Assembly (NCBI RefSeq): GCF_900156535.1
Contig: NZ_FTNV01000001.1
Span: 2,045,938 to 2,109,937, forward strand
Length of the DNA: 64,000 nucleotides
Reading direction: 5' to 3'
Source: Roseovarius nanhaiticus
GTDB lineage: Bacteria > Pseudomonadota > Alphaproteobacteria > Rhodobacterales > Rhodobacteraceae
This document shows, in pieces, positions 36,040 to 47,747 of the stretch; position 1 is the stretch's first letter, and every line of letters begins with the position of its first letter. A program made the translations under genes and the position numbers. The notes below the pieces were generated by a model, which did not search any database, was not told the DNA's origin, and worked only from the letters and a program-made list of their open reading frames with translations.

Positions 36040-38153
36040 CGACTGTCTCCTACTGACCGGGCGCTGTCCGCTGCGTCTCGGGCCGCCTGGATCGCGGTCC
36101 AGAGCGTCTGCGATGTCAGCGGCATTTGCAAATCCTCCACCCCGAGCGGCGCAAGCGCGTCGATGGCGGCGTTAAGAATGGCGGCTGGTGCGCCGATTGT
36201 ACCCGCCTCGCCCAAACCTTTGGCGCCCAGCGGGTTCATCGGGCTGGGCGTGTGCATGTCGGCCAGCGTCATCGGCGGCACGCTGTCGGCGCGTGGCACG
36301 GCGTAATCCATCAGTGACGCGGTCAAAAGCTGGCCAGAGCTGTCGTAATGCACCGCTTCCATCATTGCGGCGCCGACCCCTTGAGCAAAGCCGCCGACGA
36401 TCTGATCCGCCGCGCCCTGTACATCGACCACATGGCCCGCATCGTCGACACAAAACGCAGCCTCGATCCGGGGGGCGCCGGTCTCGGCATCGACGCTCAT
36501 CTGCACCAGATAAGCGCCATAGCCCCAAGTCTGCCCCTTGGTCTCAAAGCGAACCTCCTCGGTCAAAGGCAAGGCGCTGCCCGCCTCCCGCGCGCGGCGC
36601 AAGGCGAGGCAGGCCTCATGCACCGCGCTGCCTCCGATGGCGGTGCTGCGCGAGGCAACGGCGCCGATGCCTTCGGGACACGTTGCCGTGTCACCGTAAC
36701 GCACATCCACCTGATCGGAACTCAGGCTCAGCGCTTCGGCGGCAATGGCGGCATAACTGCGCACCCGCGCCTGGCCCTGGGCCGAGCTTCCGCTCTCGAT
36801 CAGGACGCGGCCGTCTTTGGACCAGGTGACGCGCGCGCTTTCCCAACCCTCGCCCGACGGCTCAAGAAAGAAGCCAAGACCAAGCCCGACCAACTGGCCC
36901 TGCTCTCGCCGATGCGCGACCTCGGCCAAACGCGCGTCATAGCCTGACACATCGCGCAGAAGGCGCAGCACGCCCGCATAATCGCCGCTGTCCAGCGTCT
37001 GGCCCGTGCCCGTCAACACCGGCATCTCTTCGGGCTCGCGCAGATTTCGCAAGCGGATCTCGAACGGATCAAGATCCAACTTGCGCGCCGCCTTGTCCAT
37101 CAGCCGCTCGATCAGGGCCGCCGCTTCGGGGCGCCCTGCCCCGCGGTAAATGCCCGTTGCGGCGCGGCTTTCGGGCGTGGTCTCGGTCAGGATTTTCAGC
37201 GCCTCCACGCGATATCCACCCGGCAGGATACGCGCGGCGTTCCAACCGGGGATCAGCGCGCTATTGGGCAGCCAATGACCCAGCGGCGCCTGGACATGCG
37301 CCTCCAACGCCTGGGCGCGGCCATCCGCATCAAATGCCAGCGCGCCTTGCATGTGGATGCCGCGGCCATGGGTGGCGCTCAGGAAATCCTCGCTGCGCGT
37401 CGCACTCCAACGCACCGGCCTTTGCAACTGGTGCGCGGCCCAGACGCAATAGACCTCCTCCGGATAAAGCGAAGCTTTCATGCCAAAAGCGCCGCCGACA
37501 TCGGGCGTGATCACGCGCAGAAGGCCTGCGTCGATGCCCAGCATCTGCGCCAGGTGCTGGCGCGTGCGGTGCGGCGTCTGGCCCGAATGCCAGATGGTCA
37601 GCCCGCCATCCGCCTCAGGGCGCACGGCGATCTGCCGGGTCTCAAGGCTGAGCGGCGCAGTGCGTGGGTGAATTACCTCGGCCCGGACGACATGCGCGGC
37701 ACGCGCCATGATGTCGGCGGCATCGCCGTGGGTCCATGTTTTCTCTGCTATTGGTGCATCAACGCCAGCGTCATCCACGTCCAGCTCCAGCCAGATCTCA
37801 TCCGCGGCGTCCAGCCCCGCGCTGCGCGTCTCGGCCAGGATCCCGGCCACGGGTTGGCCCACCGCCTCCACCCTCCCCTGTGCCAGCACGGCAAAGCGCG
37901 GCATAGCCGCAACCGGGATCACCTCATTGACGGGCAACCCGCCCGAATGCGCCACATCGGCGCCGGTATGGACGGCATGGATCCCCGGCATCGCCTTAGC
38001 TTCTTCGATGTCGAGGGACGCGATCCGACCTGAGGCCTCGTCACTGCGCAGAAACACCGCCCAAAGCGCGCCAGGCAACGCGATATCGGCTGTGTACTGC
38101 CCCGCGCCGCGCAAAAGAGCTTGGGGCGTGGGGGCACGCAAATCGGTGGTCAT
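36036..38153 (-). CDS. Molybdenum hydroxylase large subunit without partner subunit genes
   Basis: Xanthine dehydrogenase/CoxL family, 705 aa, somewhat shorter than the usual 760-800. It has RGAGQYTADI at the N-terminus, GGAFGMK, the form-II type loop IYRGAGRPE, GSSAQGQ and the base Glu in GEAGTIGAP. It is co-translated with a DapA-like aldolase. No Fe-S (CoxS) or FAD (CoxM) gene adjoins, so it either borrows subunits from another locus, such as the pair at the left edge, or works with unlinked ones. Likely hydroxylates an N-heterocycle or aldehyde; not determined. Confidence 0.88.
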   Translation of the reverse strand: MTTDLRAPTPQALLRGAGQYTADIALPGALWAVFLRSDEASGRIASLDIEEAKAMPGIHAVHTGADVAHSGGLPVNEVIPVAAMPRFAVLAQGRVEAVGQPVAGILAETRSAGLDAADEIWLELDVDDAGVDAPIAEKTWTHGDAADIMARAAHVVRAEVIHPRTAPLSLETRQIAVRPEADGGLTIWHSGQTPHRTRQHLAQMLGIDAGLLRVITPDVGGAFGMKASLYPEEVYCVWAAHQLQRPVRWSATRSEDFLSATHGRGIHMQGALAFDADGRAQALEAHVQAPLGHWLPNSALIPGWNAARILPGGYRVEALKILTETTPESRAATGIYRGAGRPEAAALIERLMDKAARKLDLDPFEIRLRNLREPEEMPVLTGTGQTLDSGDYAGVLRLLRDVSGYDARLAEVAHRREQGQLVGLGLGFFLEPSGEGWESARVTWSKDGRVLIESGSSAQGQARVRSYAAIAAEALSLSSDQVDVRYGDTATCPEGIGAVASRSTAIGGSAVHEACLALRRAREAGSALPLTEEVRFETKGQTWGYGAYLVQMSVDAETGAPRIEAAFCVDDAGHVVDVQGAADQIVGGFAQGVGAAMMEAVHYDSSGQLLTASLMDYAVPRADSVPPMTLADMHTPSPMNPLGAKGLGEAGTIGAPAAILNAAIDALAPLGVEDLQMPLTSQTLWTAIQAARDAADSARSVGDSR

Positions 38154-38305
38154 GAAACGGACATATCTCGGGTTATTTCAGCCTGGATCATGACCTGTCG
38201 GGGCGCGCCCGGCAAATACCGATGGGGGCTGTCGATATCACAAAAACGGATAGCCAAAGGGTTTGAGTCGATTTATTCTGCAGCAAGGGAAAGCAGGAGC
38301 GTGAC

Positions 38306-39091
38306 ATGCCAAGGATCGGACTTATCGGATATGGCGCCATCGCCAGCTATGTCGCGCGTGCGCTGAAGGACGATGGGATGACACCGGTTTGCGTTCTGGC
38401 GCGACGCGGCCGCGAGGCGGCAGCGGAGGCGGCGACCGGTGCCGCATCCGTCACCGATACGGCACAGATGGCCACGCGGGCAGATATCATCATCGACTGC
38501 GCCGGTCATGCCGGACTGACGATGCACGGACCCGCACTATTGGCCGCGGGCCGCGATCTGATCACCTTGTCACTGGGCGCCTTGGCAGATGCAGAATTGC
38601 AAAGCACGCTGGAAGCGGCCGCGAAAGGTGGGGGCAGGCTGCACCTCGCGTCCGGGGCCGTCGGCGCGCTCGATGCGCTAACGGCGGCCCGCGTCGGGGG
38701 CCTTGAGATGGTGCGATATACGGGTATCAAACCACCCAGCGGCTGGGTTGGATCGCCCGCCGAAGAGGTGCTGGACCTTGTCGCGCTGACGGTTGCCGTA
38801 CCTCATTTCACGGGAACCGCGCGCGCCGCCGCGCTGGCTTATCCCAAGAACGCCAATGTTGCAGCCGCCGTGGCCCTCGCCGGGATTGGTTTCGATGCGA
38901 CCGAGGCGCAGCTGATCGCGGATCCCACGGCGACGCAGAATACCCACCGGATCGAGGCGCGCGGCGCATTCGGGCAGTTCGACTTTGTCATCAGCGGCAA
39001 TGCCTTGCCGGACAATCCCAAATCCTCGGCTCTGGCCGCGATGAGCGCGGTCAGTGCCTTGCGCCGCCAGACCGGCTGGCTGCGGATTTAG
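38306..39091 (+). CDS. L-aspartate dehydrogenase
   Basis: A 261-aa NAD(P)-dependent enzyme of the AspDH/NadX family: GLIGYGAIAS (5-14), DCAGHAGL, SGAVGALDAL, YPKNANVAAAVALAG and GNALPDNPKSSALAAMS. It makes iminoaspartate, usable in NAD synthesis, or works in aspartate catabolism. Divergent from the molybdenum hydroxylase-aldolase unit over 152 bp and followed by a LysR gene 4 bp downstream. nadA and nadC are not present here. Confidence 0.9.
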   Translation: MPRIGLIGYGAIASYVARALKDDGMTPVCVLARRGREAAAEAATGAASVTDTAQMATRADIIIDCAGHAGLTMHGPALLAAGRDLITLSLGALADAELQSTLEAAAKGGGRLHLASGAVGALDALTAARVGGLEMVRYTGIKPPSGWVGSPAEEVLDLVALTVAVPHFTGTARAAALAYPKNANVAAAVALAGIGFDATEAQLIADPTATQNTHRIEARGAFGQFDFVISGNALPDNPKSSALAAMSAVSALRRQTGWLRI

Positions 39092-39095
39092 ACAG

Positions 39096-40058
39096 ATGCA
39101 GAGCCACGAACAAATCACGAGTCGCGTCATCAACCGCCTCAAGCTGCGTCAGCTGCGCCTGCTAATTGCGGTGGACCGGCATCGCAGCATCCTGCATGCG
39201 GCGCGCGAGTTGAACCTGTCGCAGCCCGCCGCAACCAAGATGATCAAGGATCTGGAGGCGGATTTCGACGTGCTGCTCTTCGAGCGGACCAATCGCGGGG
39301 TTAATCCGACCGCGGCGGGCGCCGCCCTAATCCGGGGCGGGCAGCTGATTTTCCGTCAGATCAGCACCACGGCACAGGAGCTGGAGGATATCGCGGGCGG
39401 CAATGCGGGGCGCATCGTGGTCGGCACGCTTTTGGCCGCCTCGGCGCGCCTTTTGCCCGAAGCGATTGCGCGCGTAATGGACGACAGGCCGGGCCTTATC
39501 ATCAAGGTCGTAGAGGGCACGAATGAAGTGTTGATGCCCCGCTTGCGCGCGGGTGAGCTGGATCTGGTGGTCGGGCGACTGCCGATGCTGCGCCACCGCT
39601 CGGACCTCAGCCAGATGCGGCTGATGCAAGGCCGGATCGCGCTGGCCTGCCGACGTGGACATCCGCTCCTGGAGAAGGATGAACTGGAATTCGACGATCT
39701 GCGCGGGCTGGGCTGGATACTGCCGCCCTCCGACACCACGCTCAGGCGCCAGATCGACCAGTTTTTCCTCGATCAGGGGCAATATGCCCCGCCCCGCGTG
39801 GTGGAATCGGTCAGCTTTGTCACCAATCGCGCGCTTCTGGCAGGGAGCGACATGATGTGCGCCATGCCCGCCGAATTGATCGAGGGCGATCCGGGAGGGG
39901 CGCTGGCCGCCCTGCCCCTGCCCCTGCCCTTCGGCGATGGCCCGGTCGGGGCCTCGTTCCGGGCGGGCACATCCCTGCCGCCCGCCGCCGCCGCGCTTCT
40001 GGATGCGCTGCGTGCCATGGCTCAGCCGATTAACGCCAGCGACAGGCTGGGCCAGTAG
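39096..40058 (+). CDS. LysR-type transcriptional regulator (GbpR/PcaQ-like)
   Basis: A 320-aa LysR protein with LKLRQLRLLIAVDRHRSILHAARELNLSQ split over about 15-43 as DNA-binding helices and an effector domain starting GRIVVGTLLAASARLLP. The ATG at 39096 lies 4 bp after the aspartate dehydrogenase stop. It may control both the divergent hydroxylase unit and the convergent TRAP operon. The last 37 bp overlap the end of the TRAP large permease gene on the other strand. Confidence 0.87.
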   Translation: MQSHEQITSRVINRLKLRQLRLLIAVDRHRSILHAARELNLSQPAATKMIKDLEADFDVLLFERTNRGVNPTAAGAALIRGGQLIFRQISTTAQELEDIAGGNAGRIVVGTLLAASARLLPEAIARVMDDRPGLIIKVVEGTNEVLMPRLRAGELDLVVGRLPMLRHRSDLSQMRLMQGRIALACRRGHPLLEKDELEFDDLRGLGWILPPSDTTLRRQIDQFFLDQGQYAPPRVVESVSFVTNRALLAGSDMMCAMPAELIEGDPGGALAALPLPLPFGDGPVGASFRAGTSLPPAAAALLDALRAMAQPINASDRLGQ

Positions 40059-41284
40059 CAGACCGCCAGCAGCACCAGCACCACCGCCAACAGAAACGGC
40101 CAGAGCGCCGCAAAAATTGAGGTGGCCTTCACGTCGCTCATGGAGGCGGCGATAAAGAGGCCGACTCCCACAGGCGGGGTCAGCAACCCGAGCGCGAGAT
40201 TGATGCTGATCACTACGCCGAACTGGAACGGGCTGATACCGTAATCGCCCGTCGCGATAGGCAGCAGGATGGGCGTGACGAGGATCAGCGCCGCGATGCC
40301 ATCAATCAGCATGCCGACCAGCAAAAGCGCCCCCATTACGATCAGGAGAAACACGAACGGGTCCGAGGTGAGCGAGGTGATCAGCGCGGCCAGCTTCTGC
40401 GGGATCGCCTCATAGATCACGACCCAGCCGAACACATTGGCCGCGGCGACCATGAAGACCACCAATGACGCGTTCTGCGCGGTGCGCAGAAAAAGGGCCG
40501 ACAGCTGCGCAGGCTTCAACTCGCGGTAGACGAGCCAGCCCAGCAGGAAGGCGATCAGCGAGGCCACTGCCGCGCTCTCGGTCGGGGTGGCGATACCCAT
40601 GACGATGCCGCCGATGATGGCGATGGGAATGAGCGCCGCCGGAAGCGCGGCGAGGATGGCGGCCAGCGCCTCGCGCGCCGTCATCCATTCACCCTTGGGA
40701 AATTGCTGCGCGAGGCCGATAAGTGTGACGACGATGAAAAAACTGCCCGCCATCATCAGCCCCGGCAGAATGCCCGCAAGAAACATATCGCCAATGGGAA
40801 TCTGCGCCAGCACGCCATAAATCACGAAGAGCATCGAGGGCGGGATCACCGGCGCGAGAAGGCCACCCGCCGCCGTGGTGGCGGCAGCAAAGCCCCTATC
40901 ATAGCCCTCACGCTCCATCGCCGGGACCATCGCGCGGCTCATCACGGCGATCTGGCTGACGGCGGAGCCGATGATTGCGGCCATGAACATGTTGGCAAGA
41001 AGGTTGATCCACACAAGGCCACCGCGAAACCCGCCAACCAGCACACGCGCGGCATTGACGAGGCGCTTGGTCATGCCGCCCTCGTTCATCAGCTCGCCGG
41101 TCAGCATGAAAAGGGGGATCGCCAGGAGGCCGTAGTTTTCCGTGCCCGCAAACATCTGCTGGGCGAAACTGTCGAACAAGACGGTATTGTCCGACTGCCA
41201 AATATAGCTGATCGCGGTCATCGCCAGCACGATGGAAATCGGCACTGCGCCGAAGAGCAGCACGAGGAAGAGCGCGGCGGTCAT
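40022..41284 (-). CDS. TRAP transporter large permease (DctM)
   Basis: A 420-aa protein with about 12 membrane segments, DctM family: FGAVPISIVLAM, LLAIPLFMLTGELM, APVIPPSMLFVIYG, TPTESAAVASLIAF and NLALGLLTPPVGVGLF. Start chosen at 41284, overlapping the small permease stop (ATGA); the longer frame is antisense-like. Third transporter gene of the 3-hydroxyanthranilate dioxygenase operon. Confidence 0.93.
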   Translation of the reverse strand: MTAALFLVLLFGAVPISIVLAMTAISYIWQSDNTVLFDSFAQQMFAGTENYGLLAIPLFMLTGELMNEGGMTKRLVNAARVLVGGFRGGLVWINLLANMFMAAIIGSAVSQIAVMSRAMVPAMEREGYDRGFAAATTAAGGLLAPVIPPSMLFVIYGVLAQIPIGDMFLAGILPGLMMAGSFFIVVTLIGLAQQFPKGEWMTAREALAAILAALPAALIPIAIIGGIVMGIATPTESAAVASLIAFLLGWLVYRELKPAQLSALFLRTAQNASLVVFMVAAANVFGWVVIYEAIPQKLAALITSLTSDPFVFLLIVMGALLLVGMLIDGIAALILVTPILLPIATGDYGISPFQFGVVISINLALGLLTPPVGVGLFIAASMSDVKATSIFAALWPFLLAVVLVLLAVCYWPSLSLALIG

Positions 41285-41814
41285 GCCTTGGCCTCCACCG
41301 AAACGGGGCGCAAGAGATTGGCGACCGCGTGCAGCGTCAAGCCAAGCGCGAAGATCGGCATGATGAGCCACAGCCAGAACTTGTGAATGCCCAGCGTCAG
41401 CGTCGGTTCGGCATAGATGAAGTTGAACGTCTCGCCCTGAAACGCCATCGTGTCGAAGCCTGCGCGCATCAGATCTAGCGGCAGAAACCAGCGCCAGCAG
41501 AGCCAAAGCATCAGCATTGCGAAGACCAGGATCACGACATCAACCGCCCGCTGCGCGGCCCGGGCGGCGGAATCCGGCAGCGCATCGGTCAGGATGGTCA
41601 CGCCAACAGAGTGACCAAAATGAACGGCGGCGGAGGCGGCGAGGAAGGTCATCCAGGTCATCGCATAGATTGCCGCCTCATCGACCCAGAAGATCGATGC
41701 GCTCATCGCGCGGGTGACGACGTTCAACAGCACGAGGCCGGTGATCGCTACCGCAAGAAGTGCGGCAATGCCCATCTCGGCGCGGGCCCATTGATGTGAA
41801 ATCCTGTGCAGCAC
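41281..41814 (-). CDS. TRAP transporter small permease (DctQ)
   Basis: About 177 aa with four membrane segments (for example GIAALLAVAITGLVLLNVV and FWLWLIMPIFALGLTLHAV) and the DctQ motif FWVDEAAIYAMTWMTFLAA. No ATG suits; GTG at 41814, after GAGGGG, gives VLHRISHQWARAEMG. GTG at 41826 or ATG at 41718 are alternatives. Confidence 0.85.
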   Translation of the reverse strand: MLHRISHQWARAEMGIAALLAVAITGLVLLNVVTRAMSASIFWVDEAAIYAMTWMTFLAASAAVHFGHSVGVTILTDALPDSAARAAQRAVDVVILVFAMLMLWLCWRWFLPLDLMRAGFDTMAFQGETFNFIYAEPTLTLGIHKFWLWLIMPIFALGLTLHAVANLLRPVSVEAKA

Positions 41815-41892
41815 GCGGCCCCTCACATTAGCCCCGAACGTAAATTTGGCCGCCCGTCTCCGGGCGGCCATTTGCCGGGCGCCTTTGGCCGA

Positions 41893-43584
<1,692 letters not shown>

Positions 43585-43665
43585 CTATCGCGCTTTGCGA
43601 TAACAGCGGGGCCAACTCTGGGTCAAAGCGGGGGGCAAGGCAAGCCGCCGGCGCCGCAAGGGCGC

Positions 43666-45183
43666 CTAGGCGGACGCAAAGAGATCGCCATATTTCTCGC
43701 GCAGCACGTTCTTTTGCACCTTGCCCATCGTGTTGCGCGGCAGCTCGTCCAGCACGATCAGCTTGCGGGGATGCTTGAACCGCGCCAGCGCCTCGCTTGC
43801 GGCGGCCATGATGGCGTCCGCGTCCGGCGTCTTGCCCGGCTCGGGCACCAGAACGCCCACCACCGTCTCGCCAAAATCGGGATGCGGCACGCCGATCACG
43901 GCCGACTCCAGCACGCCGGGCTGCTCGTCCAGCACCAGCTCGATCTCCTTGGGATAGATGTTGTAGCCGCCCGAGATGATCAGATCCTTGCCGCGTCCGA
44001 CGATCTGAACATAGCCGCGCGCATCGATCAGGCCCAGATCGCCGGTAATGAAAAACCCATCCTCGCGCAGCTCTTCTGCGGTCTTTTCCGGCATCTGCCA
44101 ATATCCCTGAAAGACGTTGTCGCCCCGCACTTCCAACTGGCCCACCTCGCCCTGCGGCAGTTCCTTGCCCGTCTCCGGGTCCGTCACCTTCAGCTCGACC
44201 CCCGGCAGCGGAAAGCCGACGGTGCCGGCCCGCCGATCGCCATCGTAAGGGTTCGAGGTGTTCATGTTCGTTTCGGTCATGCCGTAGCGTTCCAAAATGG
44301 CATGGCCGGTGCGCGCGCGGAACTTGTCATGCGTCTCGGCCAGCAAGGGCGCCGAGCCGGAGGTGAAAAGCCGCATATGCTTGGTCGCGGCCTTGTCGAA
44401 ACGCGGATCGTCCAAGAGGCGGGTGTAGAAGGTCGGCACGCCCATCATTGCCGTGGCGCGCGGCAAATGCTGCATCACCGCGTCCTGATCGAATTTCGGC
44501 AAGAAGATCATCGCGCCGCCCGCCATGAGCGTCACGTTGGTGGCGACGAACAGGCCATGGGTGTGGAAGATCGGCAGGCAATGCAGCAGCACGTCATCGG
44601 CATTGAAGCGCCATTCGCGCACCAGCACTTCGGCATTGCTAAGCAGGTTCTTCTGGCTCAGCATCGCGCCTTTCGAGCGGCCCGTGGTGCCAGAGGTGTA
44701 AAGGAGCGCGGCCAGATCGTCCTCGCTCCGCGCGGCGGTCTCGAAGCTGTCAGGTTGCCCCTTGGCGCCGTCCATCAGGCTGCCGCCACCATCCGTTCCC
44801 AGCGTCTCGACACGGGCGCCCTGCCCGCTAGCGATGCCCTCCATCGCCTCCCTGCCCGCAGGATCGCAGACCACCATGGAGGCGCCGGAATTTTCGATGA
44901 AATATTCCAGCTCGGTTGCCGTATAGGCGGTGTTCAGCGGCAGAAACACGACGCCCGCCTGCGCGCAGGCCGCATAAAGCGCCAGCGCCTCGGGCGATTT
45001 GGCGATCTGCGCGGCCAGGCGGTCACCCGGCTTCAGACCGCTTGCGGTCAGATGCCCTGCGATCCGCGCCGACAGAGCGAGGAAGGCGTCATAGCTCATC
45101 TCGCTGTCATCCGGCAAGATCAAGAAGGGTGCGTCGCTTCCGGCGTGGCGCCCGAACAGCGTGTCATAGAGCGGGTTGGCCAT
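43666..45183 (-). CDS. matB: Malonyl-CoA synthetase
   Basis: Activates malonate with ATP and CoA. The 505-aa ANL-family ligase has the phosphate loop LLYTSGTTGRSKGAM, LERYGMTETNMNTSNPY, the hinge GDLGLIDARGY and the C-terminal Lys in PRNTMGKVQK. Last gene of the mat operon, 3 bp after matA, with AAAGGAG within the end of matA. Confidence 0.94.
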   Translation of the reverse strand: MANPLYDTLFGRHAGSDAPFLILPDDSEMSYDAFLALSARIAGHLTASGLKPGDRLAAQIAKSPEALALYAACAQAGVVFLPLNTAYTATELEYFIENSGASMVVCDPAGREAMEGIASGQGARVETLGTDGGGSLMDGAKGQPDSFETAARSEDDLAALLYTSGTTGRSKGAMLSQKNLLSNAEVLVREWRFNADDVLLHCLPIFHTHGLFVATNVTLMAGGAMIFLPKFDQDAVMQHLPRATAMMGVPTFYTRLLDDPRFDKAATKHMRLFTSGSAPLLAETHDKFRARTGHAILERYGMTETNMNTSNPYDGDRRAGTVGFPLPGVELKVTDPETGKELPQGEVGQLEVRGDNVFQGYWQMPEKTAEELREDGFFITGDLGLIDARGYVQIVGRGKDLIISGGYNIYPKEIELVLDEQPGVLESAVIGVPHPDFGETVVGVLVPEPGKTPDADAIMAAASEALARFKHPRKLIVLDELPRNTMGKVQKNVLREKYGDLFASA

Positions 45184-45186
45184 GGC

Positions 45187-46434
45187 TCAGGCTCCTTTAT
45201 TCATCTTGGTCTCGGCGGTAGCGGCCAGCGATTTGACCGCGCTGGTCACGGCGACGGCCCCTGTCCCGGCAAACGCTTCGTGCCGCTCGGCGGTGCGGCG
45301 CAGATCATAGAGGTAATTCACCATGACACCGCCCGATTGGGCGAGGCCCTTTTGCGACAGATCGGCCTGTCCGTGCAAGGCGTGGATGATCGCCCCGTTC
45401 CCGAGATGAAACCGCGCCACCGGATCGCGCGGCAGATCGCCCCGGCCCTTGGCATGCATCAGATAATAGGCGGCAAAAGCGGGCAGATCGGCCTCATTGG
45501 TCGTGATGCCTTCGGCTTCGGCCCACTTCATGAACCCCGGGATGGGCGACAGCGTGACGAAGCGTGTGAGATTGGTCAGTTCCGCAGCCAGATCGCCTGC
45601 AACCTGCTTGATCAGTGAATTGCCAAAGGAAATCCCGGCCAGCCCCGACTGGCAGTTGGATATGGAATAAAAGACGGCGGTGTCCGCGTTCGCAGCCTTG
45701 AGCGCCTCGCGCGTCTCCGCCAGAAGGGGCTGCACGGCGCCCGGAATGCCCCGCGTCAGCGCGACCTCGACGAAGATCAGCGGCTCGTCCGGCATGGCCG
45801 GATGAAAAAACGCGAAACAGCGCCGGTCCTCGGGCTGAACGCGGCGACGCAAATCATCCCAGCTGTCGATGGCATGAACCGCCTCATAGGCGATGATCTT
45901 TTCCAGGATTTGCGCGGGCGTATCCCAGGTGATGCGCCGCAGCACCAGAAATCCGCGATTGAACCAAGATGCAAAGAGATGCCGGAAATCGAGATCCAGC
46001 GCCTCCAGCTCGGGCACACCGCGGCCGAGGCGCAGAAGGTCCGCACGCATTGCCACCAACGCGCCCGTGGCGCCCGGCACGCGGTTGAGACGGCGGATCA
46101 ACTCCTGCCGGGGCGGCTCGGCAGCGGCCATGAAGCCGCGATAGCTTTGCCGCGAGGGCGCTGCCTCGTATTCGTCCAATGCGGCGCGCGCTGCTGCCGG
46201 ATCGACATTCATCGCGTCCGACAGATGCCGAAAAAACGCCAGCTTGGCCGCGTCGTCCATCGCGGCGAAACGCGACAGGATCTGCTCGGCCAGGATCGTG
46301 CCCGACATCTCGCCATGCGTAGTCACCAGCGCATCGGCCAGCTCGGCAAGAGGGCGGCGGCTCCAATCGCCGCGCCGCGCCGCGCCTGCCCCCCGCTCGA
46401 AAACGGAGGCCAGAAGATCACTGAGGACGGTCAT
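45187..46434 (-). CDS. matA: Malonyl-CoA decarboxylase
   Basis: Converts malonyl-CoA to acetyl-CoA. The 415-aa protein has the MCD helical N-domain and the GNAT-like catalytic domain with FVEVALTRGIPGAVQPLL, TAVFYSISNCQSGLAGISFGN and ATFHLGNGA-like RFHLGNGAIIHALHG. ATG at 46434 overlaps the matM stop (ATGA). Together with MatB it lets imported malonate enter central metabolism. Confidence 0.94.
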   Translation of the reverse strand: MTVLSDLLASVFERGAGAARRGDWSRRPLAELADALVTTHGEMSGTILAEQILSRFAAMDDAAKLAFFRHLSDAMNVDPAAARAALDEYEAAPSRQSYRGFMAAAEPPRQELIRRLNRVPGATGALVAMRADLLRLGRGVPELEALDLDFRHLFASWFNRGFLVLRRITWDTPAQILEKIIAYEAVHAIDSWDDLRRRVQPEDRRCFAFFHPAMPDEPLIFVEVALTRGIPGAVQPLLAETREALKAANADTAVFYSISNCQSGLAGISFGNSLIKQVAGDLAAELTNLTRFVTLSPIPGFMKWAEAEGITTNEADLPAFAAYYLMHAKGRGDLPRDPVARFHLGNGAIIHALHGQADLSQKGLAQSGGVMVNYLYDLRRTAERHEAFAGTGAVAVTSAVKSLAATAETKMNKGA

Positions 46435-47747
46435 GTCGCGGTGCCCATGACATAATCCGGTAGCCACGTCGCGAGGCCCGGAAAGAAGCACAGGATGATA
46501 ATGGCGATCACCATGCAGGCCACGAAAGGCAGCGAGCCGGTCAGGATGGTTTTCAGCGAGATGTCGGGCGCGATGCCGTTGATCACGTAGAGGTTGAGGC
46601 CCACGGGCGGGCTGATCAGGCCGATTTCCATGTTGATCGTCAGGATCACGGCGAACCAGATGGGATCAAAGCCGGCGATGGTGATGATCGGCAAGAGGAT
46701 CGGCGCCGCCATCAGGATCACCGCGACGGGCGGCAGGAAGAAGCCAGCGATCAGCAGAAAGACATTGACCGCCCCCATCAACACCCAGCGGTTCACCTCG
46801 AGCGTGCCGATCCATTCCGCGATGGACTGCGTGATGAAAAGGCTGCTGAGCATGTAGCTGAAAACGCCCGCCGCGCCGATTATGAAGAGGATCATCACGC
46901 TCTCGCGGGTCGAGTCGCGCAGGATCATCCACAGGCCCGCCGGGCTCCACAGGCGATAGATCACCACGGCAATCACAATGCAGAGGAGCGCGCCGACCGC
47001 CGCCGTCTCGGACGGGGTCGCGATGCCGCCATACATAGCATAAAGCACGCCGATGATGATGACGATGAAGGGAATGACGCGGGGCAGGATCTCGAATTTC
47101 TGCTTCCAGGTATAGACACTCTTGGTCAGCACCTGCGCGTTGCCGGACTTGACGGTGGCGTAGATCGACCACGCCATGAAGAGGCTTACGAGAAGGAGAC
47201 CCGGGATGACGCCCGCCAGAAAAAGCCGCCCGATCGAGGTTTCGGTCGCAATGCCGTAGACGATCATGGTGACCGAAGGCGGGATCAGGATGCCCAGCGT
47301 GCCGCCCGCCGCGATGCTGCCTGCGGCGACGCCGTCGGGATAGCCGCGCTTGCGCATCTCGGGAATGCCCATCTTGCCGATGGCCGCGCAGGTCGCGGGG
47401 CTGGACCCGGACATGGCGGAGAACAGCGCGCAGGCGCCGAGGTTCGACACAACGAGGCCGCCGGGCACGCGGGTCAGCCACCGCTCGAGCGCCTCATAGA
47501 GGTCCGCGCCCGCGCGGGTCGAGGCGATAGAGGCGCCCATGATGATGAACATCGGGATGCTGAGCAGGGCAAAGCTGTTGAGCTTGCCGAAGAAGATCTC
47601 GGGCATGAGTTCCAGCGAGCGCATGCCGTCGAAGACCACCAAAAAGCCGCCCGAGACGATCAGCAGGCCAAGCGCCACCGAGACGCCGGAGAATAGAACG
47701 GCAATGGTGAAAAGGGCGACAAGGCCGCCAAGAACAAGCGGATCCAT
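46431..47747 (-). CDS. matM: Malonate TRAP transporter large permease
   Basis: A 438-aa DctM-family permease (LNSFALLSIPMFIIMGA, GTLGILIPPSVTMIVYG, TPSETAAVGALLC, EIGLISPPVGLNLYV). Start at 47747, overlapping the matQ stop by one base. Order matP-matQ-matM-matA-matB equals the described matPQMAB arrangement of rhizobia, so malonate is the likely substrate. Confidence 0.93.
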   Translation of the reverse strand: MDPLVLGGLVALFTIAVLFSGVSVALGLLIVSGGFLVVFDGMRSLELMPEIFFGKLNSFALLSIPMFIIMGASIASTRAGADLYEALERWLTRVPGGLVVSNLGACALFSAMSGSSPATCAAIGKMGIPEMRKRGYPDGVAAGSIAAGGTLGILIPPSVTMIVYGIATETSIGRLFLAGVIPGLLLVSLFMAWSIYATVKSGNAQVLTKSVYTWKQKFEILPRVIPFIVIIIGVLYAMYGGIATPSETAAVGALLCIVIAVVIYRLWSPAGLWMILRDSTRESVMILFIIGAAGVFSYMLSSLFITQSIAEWIGTLEVNRWVLMGAVNVFLLIAGFFLPPVAVILMAAPILLPIITIAGFDPIWFAVILTINMEIGLISPPVGLNLYVINGIAPDISLKTILTGSLPFVACMVIAIIILCFFPGLATWLPDYVMGTAT

